Shown here: piece after piece, positions 10,169-22,300 of the stretch | Numbering within the stretch: position 1 is the stretch's first letter | How the letters are laid out: each line of letters opens with the position of its first letter | Source of the DNA: Eutrigla gurnardus | Lineage: Eukaryota; Chordata; Actinopteri; Perciformes; Triglidae | Reading direction: 5' to 3' | Length of the DNA stretch: 64,000 nucleotides | Assembly (NCBI GenBank): GCA_963514095.1 | Contig: OY741273.1 | Location: 1,403,001 to 1,467,000, forward strand | Position numbers and translations under genes: made by a program | Notes under the pieces: model-generated | The model's input: only the letters and a program-made list of their open reading frames with translations | Database searches by the model: none | What the model was told of the DNA's origin: nothing

Positions 10169-12383
10169 ACCGCGGTCAAGCCAGCCGCAACTCCGATCTC
10201 CGTGGTCAAATCAGCCGCACTTAAATTTCGAGTGTACAAGTATTCTCAGCATTGCGGTAAATGCGGAGAAACATCGTTTTACTTCCGGTTTTCAAAATAA
10301 AGGTATTAAGAACAGTAAGCTATATATCGAACCTACCAACCATTGAAAATAAAATGTTACATTAAAGTGTTTCATGCGCCTATGATGAATAAAAAACACT
10401 TGTTATCATTTGTTTTACTGCACCAATGTGGAGAAATGCCAAAATAAAAGTCCCATATTTATACCTGCAGATTGCATGTTTTCTTATATTTGATGTACTG
10501 TAAAAAGACATTACTCCATTATTCCTGGCCATGGGTGGTATATTTGATTTCTACACATAGAAGACTACAACTATACTTTAAATCAAGCATTTTTACTGCA
10601 CCAATGTGGAGGAATTCAAGTATAAAAGTCCCATATTTATACATGCAGATTGCATCTTTGACCATATTTGACTTACTGTAAAAACACTTTGCTCAATAAT
10701 TCCTGGCTATAGGTGGAATATCTGACATGTACACATAATTGACTACGAGCTTGCTTAATATCATGCATTTTTACTGTACCAATGTGGAGAAATTCAAGTA
10801 TAAATGTCCCATATTGATACCTGGAGATTGCATATTTGACCACATTTGAGCTACTGTAAAAACACTTTGCTCAATAATTCCTGGTTATGGGTGGTATATT
10901 TGACTTCTACACATAGAGGACTACAACTATACTTTAAATCAAGCATTTTTACTGCACCAATGTGGAGAAATTCAAGTATAAATGTCCCATATTTATACCT
11001 GAGATTGCATCTTTGACCATATTTGAGCTGCTGTAAAAACACTTTGCTCAATAATTCTTGGCTTTGGGTGGTATATTTGACTTCTACACATAATTGACTA
11101 CAAGTATGTTTAATATGAACCATTTTTACTGTACCAATTAAGAGAAATTACGAAGTTAAAGTCCTACATTACACGAATAATAGGTCGATTTCTGAATATT
11201 TGAGGTGCTATAAAGATACTTTTCTCAATAATTCCAGAATGACACTGATTGATTTGTGTTGAGGACATCTCTGACTACATACATACCGAAAATCAAGCAT
11301 TTTTACTGTACCAATTAAGAGAAAGTACAAAGTAAAAGTCCTACATTTAACGAATAATTATTGAGTAAAGTATTTTTATAGCACCTTAAATATTCAGAAA
11401 TCTACGTATTTGGTAAATGCTTGATATTACACAAGCTTGATATTAAGCAAGCTCGTAGTCAATTATGTGTAGATGTCAGATATTCCACCTATAGCCAGGA
11501 ATTATTGAGCAAAGTGTTTTTACACTAAGTCAAATATGGTCAAAGATGCAATCTGCATGTATAAATATGGAACTTTTATACTTGAATTTCTCCACATTGG
11601 TGCGGTAAAAATGCTTGATTTAAAGTATAGTTGTAGTCTTCTATGTGTAGAAATCAAATATGCCACCCATAGCAAGGAATTATTGAGCAAAGTGTTTTTA
11701 CAGTAAGTCAAATGTGGTCAAATATGCAATCTCCAGGTATCAATATGGGACATTTATACTTGAATTTCTCCACATTGGTACAGTAAAAATCCTTCACATT
11801 AAACATGCTTGTAGTCAATTATGTGTAGAAGTCAAATATACCACCCATAGCCAGGAATTATTGAGCAAAGTGTTTTTACAGTAGCTCAAATGTGGTCAAA
11901 TATGCAATCTCCAGGTATCAATATGGGACTTTTATACTTGAATTTCTCCACATTGGTACAGTAAAAATGATTGATATTAAGCAAGCTCGTAGTCAATTAT
12001 GTGTAGATGTCAGATATTCCACCTATAGCCAGGAATTATTGAGCAAAGTGTTTTTACAGTAAGTCAAATATGGTCAAAGATGCAATCTGCATGCATAAAT
12101 ATGGGACTTTTATACTTGAATTTCTCCACATTGGTGCAGTAAAACAAATGATAACAAGTGTTTTTTATTCATCAAAGGCGCATGAAACACTTTAATGTAA
12201 CATTTTATTTTCAATGGTTGGTAGGTTCGATATATAGCTTACTGTTCTTAATACCTTTATTTTGAAAAACGGAAGTAATACGATGTTTCTCCGCATTTAC
12301 CGCAATGCTGAGAATACTTGTACACTCGAAAGTGCGGCTGATTTGACCATGGAGATCGGAGTTGCGGCTGGCTTGACCGCGGT
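10169..12383. mobile_element. Large foldback DNA transposon with 178-bp tandem repeats in both arms
   Basis: The element begins ACCGCGGTCAAGCC and ends with its reverse complement, flanked by a perfect 8-bp duplication (AAAGTAAG). The outermost ~230 bases of each arm are unique-looking inverted repeats. Internally each arm is built of tandem units starting ttttactgcaccaatgtgg. Left-arm unit starts fall near 10411, 10590, 10769, 10947, 11125 and 11298 (about 178 apart). Right-arm units in reverse orientation lie near 11593, 11770, 11949 and 12127. The centre is near 11.3-11.4 kb. No transposase is encoded. An 8-bp TSD fits hAT, P or Merlin elements, but the ACCGCGGT terminus is not a typical hAT end. 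Confidence 0.85.
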
Positions 12384-12391
12384 AAAGTAAG
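12384..12391. repeat. Right target-site duplication AAAGTAAG
   Basis: This is an exact copy of 10161-10168, immediately after the right terminus of the foldback element. Confidence 0.9.
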
Positions 12392-12456
12392 TGGCATAGC
12401 GTGCAACAGTATGGTTCCGCTAACTCAAACTTATACATCCTGTTGCGGAGTCATAT

Positions 12457-12690
12457 CTCCTGAACGTTTAAACCAATGTACCTGTCCATCTCCTGAACGT
12501 TTAAACCAACGTACCTGTACATCTCCTTAACGTTTAAACCAACGTACCTGTCCATCTCCTGAACGTTTAAACCAACGTACCTGTACGTCTCCTTAATGTT
12601 TAAACCAACGTACCTGTACGTCTCCTTAACGTTTAAACCAACGTACCTGTACGTCTCCTTAATGTTTAAACCAACGTACCTGTACATCTC
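12457..12690. repeat. 33-bp minisatellite, seven units
   Basis: The unit ctcctgaacgtttaaaccaa + cgtacctgtccat repeats with starts at 12457, 12490, 12523, 12556, 12589, 12622 and 12655, plus a partial eighth unit. Because 33 is a multiple of three, the minus strand reads as an 11-residue repeat (RYVGLNVKEMY-like). I see no gene context for that frame. Confidence 0.9.
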
Positions 12691-12691
12691 C

Positions 12692-13010
12692 TCATGTTAA
12701 GTGGGATTTAATACTATTCAATACATTTTGAAGATGTACAGTTTAAATGACATTTAGATGTTGACATTTAAGATGAGTTTTAAAATGTGAATAGCATACT
12801 TTACGTCTACTTTAGGAGATCATTAGTTGACATGCTTTTAAGCATGCTTGTTTAATGACACATGAGTTTTGGTAACAAATAAACAAGTAAAGTTGCCTTA
12901 AATAGTGAGTGTTATAAGATTCAGTGCTGATAAAAGATTTAAAATGGTGTTCACCTGTTTTCTTTTATTTTTTGACAGTGTAGCTGCAGATCTTCCTGTA
13001 TGTTGCTGCA
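12692..13010. other. Unique intergenic sequence upstream of sag
   Basis: AT-rich, non-repetitive sequence between the minisatellite and the sag promoter. I identified no exon here. Confidence 0.4.
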
Positions 13011-13087
13011 GGATTATCTGTGTGTGGTCTGTAATGATCATCATGCTGACCAGGCGTGTGTGGATGTGTGTGGGTGTATTATAAATA
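13011..13087 (+). promoter_or_regulatory. sag: sag proximal promoter: CRX/OTX site, NRL half-site, TATA box
   Basis: TATAAATA lies at 13080-13087, about 55 bases before the donor that ends the untranslated first exon (13139). GGATTA (reverse of the CRX/OTX core TAATCC) is at 13011-13016, and TGCTGAC, an NRL/MAF half-site, is at 13044-13050. CRX and NRL are the established activators of vertebrate photoreceptor genes, and paired sites within 100 bp of a TATA box fit a rod or pineal arrestin. The motifs are short, so individual sites could be chance; position and gene identity support them. Confidence 0.6.
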
Positions 13088-13109
13088 CTCTCAGCTGTTA
13101 GAAATGCGC

Positions 13110-13138
13110 TGCTGAACAACACACATCGCTGTTCTCAG
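13110..13138 (+). other. sag: sag 5' untranslated exon (3' boundary seen, start estimated)
   Basis: The exon ends at ctcag|gtcagt (13138/13139). The start is placed about 25-30 bases after the TATA box and is an estimate. Splicing would join it to 13362, where gctgcag precedes a 20-base leader and the ATG at 13382. Mammalian SAG also has an untranslated first exon. Confidence 0.5.
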
Positions 13139-13381
13139 GTCAGTCCGTCTGTTTCTGTAACGATAAAGTAAACTCATAGTGTTCTTTAATCCCTTAAATG
13201 ATAGCCTGTTACTGTTACCGACTGATTTCTTCTTCATGTGCTTTCTATGGAAATTATGCAAAATAGAAACTTATATTTAAAAGCTTAGCTGAAAATTAAA
13301 TTAATAATTTAGTATATTTATATTTATAATATTACATTTGTGAGTCTTCTCTGTGCTGCAGGTCGTGACATCAACATCAAC

Positions 13382-16300
13382 ATGAGTCCTAGACAAATCG
13401 TCTTTAAGAAAGTTTCTCGCGACAAGACGGTAAGTTAAATTAAGTCTTAAGGAGACATAACTGAGCTCAAACCGGAACTTTGTGAGCAGAAGGTTGGCAG
13501 TTCAAAGCCCTGACCCTCTGATCATCCTGTGTGCTTCAGGTTGCGGTCTACATGAACAAGAGAGACTTTGTGGATCACTGTGACTTTGTGGATCCTGTTG
13601 GTGAGTTCAAACTAAACCTAGAAATTCTTTGAGGTTCATATAACAAGCTTCTCATCGTTGTTTTACGATCCGCAATTCAATTTAGAGAAGAAGAATCTGG
13701 TCAGAGAACAACTTCCCGACATCTCCCAGTACGTCTTCCTCATATTCATATTGGGACAAGTTAAAAAAAAGATAAATTTAATGTTGAGCCCTATCAGCTT
13801 GAGCCTGAAACTCACATAAGCCCAAGGTGTAACTTTCAGCCAATCTTTGACCTGTTTTATACTTCGGTTCCGCCATCTGAGCTGTGAATCACAGCAGAGC
13901 CAAGAGATCTGTTGAGCAGAATGTTATTACGCCTGGAAAAATAGTTTCTTCCAAGAACTGAATTTCTAACTGAATTTGAGCTAGGAGGATTTTAACAACA
14001 AGGTGAGTTTTAATGAACCTGGACAAACATGTTCAGGAACATTCTGTTTCATGTATCATGTCTTACTCATTTACATATCGAGATAAAGCATATATGAATC
14101 TTTTCATCTGAGGATTTACATAACTAACGTGCCTTCAGCCCTCACAGAGTCCACACTAAATCAGCGGATATCTTGGACATTACATTAGACAGAAACCTGT
14201 CTCTTTCTGTCTCTTTCAGATGGAGTTCTTGTGATCGACCCAGTGCAGCTCAACGGAAAGAAAGGTGTGTTTTTTTTTACTATTCACCTCCTTGTGTCCA
14301 CTGTTGTAATTATAAAATAATCACAATCACTGATTTCAGATCAATAGATGACAGCACTGTACTCTTTGTTGTGATATTATGTGATGAAGAACCTAAAATG
14401 AGCTCAAACACCAAAATGGTATTATATATTTAGATGGATCGTTTTAGTCAGTGAGACTTTAAGTGTGGGTTGATTTGTTGTTTGCCCAGCAGAGAATATG
14501 TGGTTTCTATTCTTCATCTGTGGTCTTATTCTGGGTCCCTTTGCTCACAAACTGTAATTTTACACTGATGATGCACAACTGTAAATGTCATAAACCTTAT
14601 CCAGATTTATACTTAATAATGGTCATAATGTCCTCCAGTTTTAGTCAGTGGTCCATCTCGTAAACAGATGTATGGACAGTAAATTCACCATCATCATTCT
14701 TAAAATACAGACAGTTGAAAACACAACATGTACTCACAGAGTATTGACAGAGCTTTTGCAACTACAATGGGTCTAATTCAGGTGCCAAAGGTTTTTCCAT
14801 AATTCATTTTTACATCGTCTTTTTCAAGAAAAGACAAAACGCCCCTAAGAGAGTGTAAAAACGTTTTTTCGCAATTGATGTTTTATCAAATCTTGCCATT
14901 TCCATTCAGCGTTTTCTAATATGATACTAAAACATGTGAATGGAAACACAGCTATTGAGAACAAAGTCCAAATAAAATGTCATTTTCTGATTGTTACTTT
15001 CTAAAGCTGAGAGGATTGTTATTGTATCAGTCTACTTTGTTTTTTTAGGACTGTTACAACAATGACCAAAAGTCACACGGAGTTTGCATCTAGGGGTATT
15101 TATTTACAAAAAGATATTTAACAGGGAATTAGAGAAAAATCAAGAATGTGAAAAGATAACAAAAGCAGAAGAAAATGGCAGGCATGACAATTGCCGTGGA
15201 GACACCCCTGGAATGAGAGAGAGCCAAAATACTGCAGGAGCACCTGCTTTTATAGGTAGTGGCTCCACCCCACGATCATGATCCACACCGGGAACACATT
15301 AGGAATAGGCAGAGAACTAGAGCAGCCAAAAGTGGAAGAGGACGTAACAAGGACACTTTTGCATACAGACTCTAGTGAAGTTTGTAAACAATGACGTGTG
15401 TTCACCAAAGTCCTAAAAACTTTTGACGGCATGGGTGATTTTTCACTTTTTGGGTGCCCCGAACACCACGATTAATGATCATATTTATTCTAAACAGGAT
15501 TATTTGTTATATTTGGGAACTTTGCTCTTGCCAAAATGAATTTGAAGGGTATGGTGGGGGTTTTATGGGGGTCCAAAAACCCTTTCGGGCAGAGGTGACT
15601 CTTTTGGAACCCCATATTTGGACCCCCAAAGGACCTTGTGGGCACTTGATGATCCTAATGGGATTCATACCAGATAAAGATACATATTTGTTCTTTCTTT
15701 TAATGAAATAAAACCTTTGACTATGAAGCTCCTTGATATGAATTGATATGAATTTTATTCTTTATAATGCACCATTTTGGACATTTCTGCCCAAAAGGGT
15801 TTTTGGACCCCCATAAAATAGCAAATAATGCTGTTTAGAATAAATATGATCATTAATCGTGGTGCTAGGGGTACCCAAAAAGTGAAAAATAATTTTGGCC
15901 GTCAAAAAATTGGACTTTGGTGACCTACCTCTCACCCACACTAAGGAATGTTGATTCTGCAGAATTGTGTAGTAAAAACTACAATGAACTAACAAACCAA
16001 TTTTCAACCTTCTATCACTATTCGAACAGAAGTTATGGGTCTCCAAAAATGCCAACAAATGAAATGAGATGAGAAATTCCAGTGTGTCAAAAAAGGGGTG
16101 TGGCACTTGAAATTCAAATGGACGCCACCGGCAAACAACTACAGATTCCTTTGTTTGGTAACATAAGGCATATTTTCACCGCTTTTCAGCAAAATCTGAG
16201 AAGTAGGTTCATGTACATGGGTGGCTGAGTTAGCATGGAATTACCCTTTTACCAACAGTCCGGTGGTTGTCAACTTGTTTAACCAGTGACCATGTTAACG

Positions 16301-19300
16301 GGTGACTCAGGGCTGAATGCGTGGTGGTTGCTCGTAGTGACTACAGCTGATGAAAACACCAACAGAACATGCAGTTGTCCTCATGAAAGCCTTCTATCTA
16401 TTTTAAATACACCTGTGCTTATTATCTACGCCATGTTCTGTATTCTGTAGAACTTGAACCATTGAGAATATGGATGCTGCAAACCGAACATGCATTCTGC
16501 TAACAGAATACTTCATATGTGGCATTAAATATAGTCTGAGGTTTTGTCGACCAAGCATCGTGTGCTGTAGCATTAGTGGCACTGCTTCTTCCTGTTTTTT
16601 AGGGTTTTCTCAAGCTTGTTCTGGGGTGTTTCTACTCTGTGGTGTTGCAGCTTGTTTCACCACTGTACCGATGAAGATTAACTTCTGAAGCATTCTCATT
16701 TGAAAGCATTCATAAGAACACAATGAAAACAATTTTCTGCCAAAGAAATAGTTCCTATGAAACCTGTCGACAGCTGTAGACTGAGTATTTATGTTCATCT
16801 GATGTCTCTTTATGTCTTCAGTGTATGTGATGCTGTCGTGTACGTTTCGGTACGGCCGTCAGGACATGGATGTGATGGGCGTGGCCTTCAGGAGGGACCT
16901 GATGGCCTGATTCCTGGTGACCCGGCAGGTTTACCCCGAGCTGCAAGACAAGGAGAAGCTGACTCACACAAAGATTCAGCAGAAACTGCTCCGGAAGCTG
17001 GGAGACAATGCCTTCCCCTTCTTCTTTGAGGTGAGACGTCAAGACAGAAACAGAACCTGTACATCCAGGGGGCTACTGCACAAAACCTAGATCCCTTCCG
17101 TGATCGATGACCCGGTTGCACAAAAGCAAGTCACATACTGTATGTTATGGCATGAGTCACCACGGAGATTTATCCTGTTTATCTAGCCAGCTCCGGGCTG
17201 CACGGTGGTGTAGTGGGTAGCACTGTCGCCTCACAGCAAGAGGTTCCCGGGTTCGATTCCCGGGTCGGCCCGGGTTCCTTCTCTGTGGAGTTTGCATGTT
17301 CTCCCCGTGTAAGCGTGGGTTCTCTCCGGGTTCTCCGGCTTCCTCCCACAGTCCAAAGACATACAGGATGGGGATAGGTTCATTGGTGACTCTAAATTGC
17401 CCGTAGGTGTGAATGTGAGCATGAATGGTTGTCTGTCTCTACATGTCGGCCCTGCGATAGACTGGCATCCTGTCCAGGGTGTACCCTGCCTTCGCCCAAT
17501 GATAGCTGGGATTGGCTCCAGCCCCCCCGTGACCCTGAATACAGGATAAGCGGTAGACAATGGATGGATGGATGGATCTAGCCAGCTCCAGACCAGGCTA
17601 ACAGCCAGGATCTATCAATCTGATCTGTATCTCAGTCACTTCGTTGGGAAACCAACGTGTTCATTACAGTTATCCCACTGCTCGTTACATGTTACCATCC
17701 AGGAAGTTGCCTGATGTCATATTTAAACACTATGACCATTATTTTACATTCATTCAGCCTATATTAATACATTTTATTAAATTGTACATGTGATGATAAT
17801 TTTAACAGTTATAATTATCTTCAAGAAACTGGCGGGTCCAGACTGTGAGCCCCCCTCGCTCCCTCTCTGTGATTCTGGATGTGATGTATTGATAAAGCAC
17901 TGGGGATGCTGTTGTAAAATGTGAATTCACCTTGTATGTCCCTCTCCAGCCGCCGTACTGTTCAAAGTTGTTTCATATAGTATTTGAGCTCCAGATTAAA
18001 GCACTACAGTAACAATATAACATCGTCTGGTTCATTAAGACAGAGTCCTTTTTATGGAGGAGCTTGAACTCCTCATACGCCTCCATCAAAACCTTGTGCT
18101 CAGTTTGTGAGAAGTTCGCTGCACGTCATCATGGTGAATTTGGGATGGCATCAGTGATGATCTTGGGGTCTTGGTGAGGAAGCCGTGTGGGTGCACTCTC
18201 CAGGATTAGTTGCACCTGGCTTCACTTAGTCAGCTGTTCATGCTGGTTTGGTCCTTGTCTTGGGTATAGTAGGCCAAGTCAAACAGACCAAGTCTTCCAG
18301 CTCATATTAGAGGATCCAGAGGGGTTTTTACAACTAACTGGATACAAAATTCTTGCAGTGTGTTCTGAGTTTGCATCGTTAATGTTGGCGTAGATGATCG
18401 AGATGAGATACTGAACCAGCTCAACTGAGTCCTTTGGTAGTTCTTCTCTGAGCACCTCAACTTGGTGCTGGTCCGAAGATAGAACAAACGTCCTGGTCGG
18501 ACCACTGACCAGGCCGCTTGGACAGAACCCTGACAAACCACTCATTAAACCCCCAAGTTGGACCACTGAACAGGTCCCTAAACCGACCCCTGGACAGACC
18601 CCTCAATCAACCCCTTTAGAACAGTTTGTGCTTGTTTCAGTTTCCAGATAACCTGCCGTGTTCTGTGGCTCTACAGCCCGGACCATCTGATGTGGGAAAG
18701 GTAACTCCATCTTTATATCCCCATCATTACATTTTAAATACCATGAACCCTTTGATACCTCAGTAGTGACAAAGATATTCACTATCTGGTGGACATCCCG
18801 TCTCTGTTTGTCACAGAAATGTGCGGTGGAGTTTGAGGTGAAAGCATTCTGTGGTGAGAACCAGGACGAGAAGTTCGACAATCAGTGAGTCACCGACAGT
18901 GAATTATTATTATTGTCTTTTTGTTGTATTTTTATTATTATATATTATTTTTTATGAATCAGTCCAATGAGTTTATTAGAGAAGCTGCTTTACCTTTGTA
19001 CTATCATCTTTACGGTGGCTGTTTGAATTCATATTTATATTGGATGTTCTGTTTCTGCAGGAGTTCAGTTCGTCTCAGCATCCGTAAGATTCAGTTCAGT
19101 CCAGAAAACACTAAACTGATTCCAGTAGCAGAAACCACCTTTGAGTTCCTGATGTCTGAAAAACCGCTACACGTCAAACTGAGCATGCCAAAAGAGGTCA
19201 GGCTGTCTGTCTCTGCCTGTCTGTCTGTCTGTCTGACCTGTCTCTGTCTCTACATGTCTGTCTGACCTGTCTCTCACTCTACCTGTCTGTCTGCAGACGT

Positions 19301-22300
19301 TCTACCATGGTGAACCTGTGGTCGTGAACGTTGAAATCACCAACTCGTCCAGTAGGAACATCAGAGACATCAGTGTGTCAGGTAATATCATACCTGTGAT
19401 TTCCAACAGACGACAAGCAACCTTTTTTTTAAATGCTTGCAATGGAGTTTGGATTGGTGGATGCTCAGCTATGCTAACGTTGCAGCCGCTACATCAACAG
19501 AATAACGTCATCTCGACATGAATACAGTAGCCACATTGTTGTAGTTGTACAGTCGGTGGTTTATATAAGAAATCAACGTAAACTACACGGTTTCACGTTC
19601 ACATCTCTGCATTGACGTTGTGCATTAAATGTACAACACCCTATATACTTTACAAATGTTTTTATTCTTCTGTTCAGTTTTTGATTCATAGATTAATAAC
19701 TAATCAAACCTTTTCTGTTTAGTGGAACAGGTGACGAACATCGTCCTGTACTCCAACGATAAATACGTCAAATCGGTGGCCAAGGAAGAGACATGGTGAG
19801 TTCACCTCTTTTTATCAGCACTCTTTGTTAGAATCAAAGGGGCTTCTATTTGTATATATTTTATTGATATGTTTTATTTGATGAATGTCTTCCAGTTTTT
19901 TTCATTAAGCTCTCTTGGTAGAAATAAAGATTATATACATTTTTCTGAGAGCTTTAATTAGTTCTCTTCTTTCATTTAGTTCATTATTTACTATTAGTGT
20001 TGTGGTGTGTCTATTGCGTCATGTCTGTCACTTTGCATAATGTGTCTGACATGTTGTTTCGTGTCTGTCGTGTCTGACATGTATCGTGTCTGTTGTGTCT
20101 GACATGTCGTATCATGTCTGTCGTGTCTGACATGTCGTATCATGTCGTATCGTGTCTGACATGTCGTATCGAGAGCAGCACGCATCCAATTCAAGACGAT
20201 GGCACTGGCCTTTAGGGCCATCAATGGAACGGCACCCATCTACCTTCAAACACTGGTCAAACCTCATGCCCCGAAGCGAGCACTTCGCTCCTCTACTTCA
20301 GCTGGCCGGCTGGTACCACCATCGCTGAAATCAAACAAATGTCGCTCAGCAAAGTCCAGACTCTTCTCTGTTCTGGCGCCTCAGTGGTGGAACGAACTCC
20401 CGACCAATGTCAGGACAGCAGAGTCACTTGCCATCTTCCGAAAAATCTCAAGACTCACCTGTTCAGACTTCACCTCGACTCTACATAGCATGACCCACTA
20501 ACACCAACCCTTACCTATAGCACTCTGATCATAGCACTGTTGCTCTTGAGGTACTACTTTACTCAGATGAGGACCTAACACTATTCTATTTTTAGCTCTT
20601 ACTTTATCGGCAATGATACATTGTGGTTTCTTTGTTTCCTTCTTTTGACAAATGTACTTATTGTAAGTCGCTTTGGACAAAAGCGTCTGCTCAATGACCT
20701 AAATGTAAATGTAAATGTATCATGTCTGTTGTGTCTGACATGTCGTATCGTGTCTCTCGTATTGTATCGTGTCCGTGGTGTCTGACATGTTGTATCGTGT
20801 CTGTCGTGTCTGACATGTCGAATCGTGTCTGTTGTGTCTGACCTGTCGTTTCGTGTCTGTTGTGTCTGACATGTTGTATCGTGTCCATCGTGTCTGACAT
20901 GTTGTATCATGTCTGTTGTGTCTAACATGTCGTATCGTGTCTGTTGTGTCTGACATGTCGTATCGTGTCCGTCGTGTCTGACATGTTGTATCATGTCTGT
21001 TGTGTCTGACATGTCGTATAGTGTCTCTCGTATTGTATCGTGTCTGTCGTGTCTGACATGTTGTATCGTGTCTGTCGTGTCTGACATGTCGTATCGTGTC
21101 CGTCGTGTCTGACATGTCATATCGTGTCCGTCGTGTCTGACATGTTGTATCGTGTCTGTTGTGTCTGACATGTCGTACCGTGTCCGTGGTGTCTGACATG
21201 TTGTATCATGTCTGTTGTGTCTGACATGTCGTATCGTGTCTGTTGTGTCTGACATGTCGTATCGTGTCCGTCGTGTCTGACATGTTGTATCATGTCTGTT
21301 GTGTCTGACATGTCGTATCGTGTCTCTCGTATTGTATCGTGTCTGTCGTGTCTGACATATTGTATCGTGTCTGTCGTGTCTGACATGTCTGTTGTGTCTG
21401 ACTTGTCGTATCGTGTCCGTCGTGTCTGACATGTTGTATCATGTCTGTTGTGTCTGACATGTCGTATCGTGTCCGTGGTGTTTGACATGTCGTATCGTGT
21501 CCGTGGTGTCTGACATGTTGTATCATGTCTGTCGTGTCTGACATGTCGTATCGTGTCTGTGGTGTCTGACATGTTGTATCATGTCTGTCGTGTCTGACAT
21601 GTCGTATCGTGTTTGTCGTGTCGTATCGTGTCTGACATGTTGTATCGTGTCTGTTGTGTCTGACATGTATCGTGTCTGTTGTGTCTGACATGTATCGTGT
21701 CCGACATGTCGTATCGTGTCTGTCGTGTCTGACATGTCGTATCGTGTCTGTTGTGTCTGACATGTCGTATTGTGTTTGCTGTGTCGTATCGTGTCTGACA
21801 TGTCGTATCGTTTTTGTCGTTCGTGTCTGACATGTCGTATCGTGTCCATCGTGTCTGACATGTTGTATCATGTCTGTTGTGTCTGACATATCTTATCGTG
21901 TCTGTCGTGTCTGACATGTTGTATCATGTCTGTTATGTCTGACATATCTTATCGTGTCTGTCGTGTCTGACATGTAGTATCGTGTCTGTCGTGTCTGACA
22001 TGTATCTTGTCCGACATGTCGTATCGTGTCTGTTGTGTCTGACATGTCGTATAGTGTCTCTCGTATCGTATTGTGTCTGTCGTGTCTGACATGTCGTATC
22101 GTGTCTGTTGTGTCTGACATGTCGTATCGTGTCTGTTGTGTCTGACATGTCGTATCGTGTCTCTCGTGTCGTATCGTGTCTGTTGTGTCTGACATGTCGT
22201 ATCGTGTCCGTCGTGTCTGACATGTTGTATCATGTCTGTCGTGTCTGACATGTCGTATCGTGTCTGTGGTGTCTGACATGTTGTATCATGTCTGTTGTGT

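Noticed and set aside
12451..12687. 78-codon minus-strand ORF with 11-residue RYVGLN repeats
   Set aside because: It is produced by the 33-bp minisatellite. No start context, promoter or flanking exons support a gene.
13683..13730. Possible extra sag exon in intron 2 (gagaagaagaatctgg...)
   Set aside because: The phases of exons 2 and 3 already match and the arrestin sequence is continuous across them. An added exon would disrupt a conserved strand.
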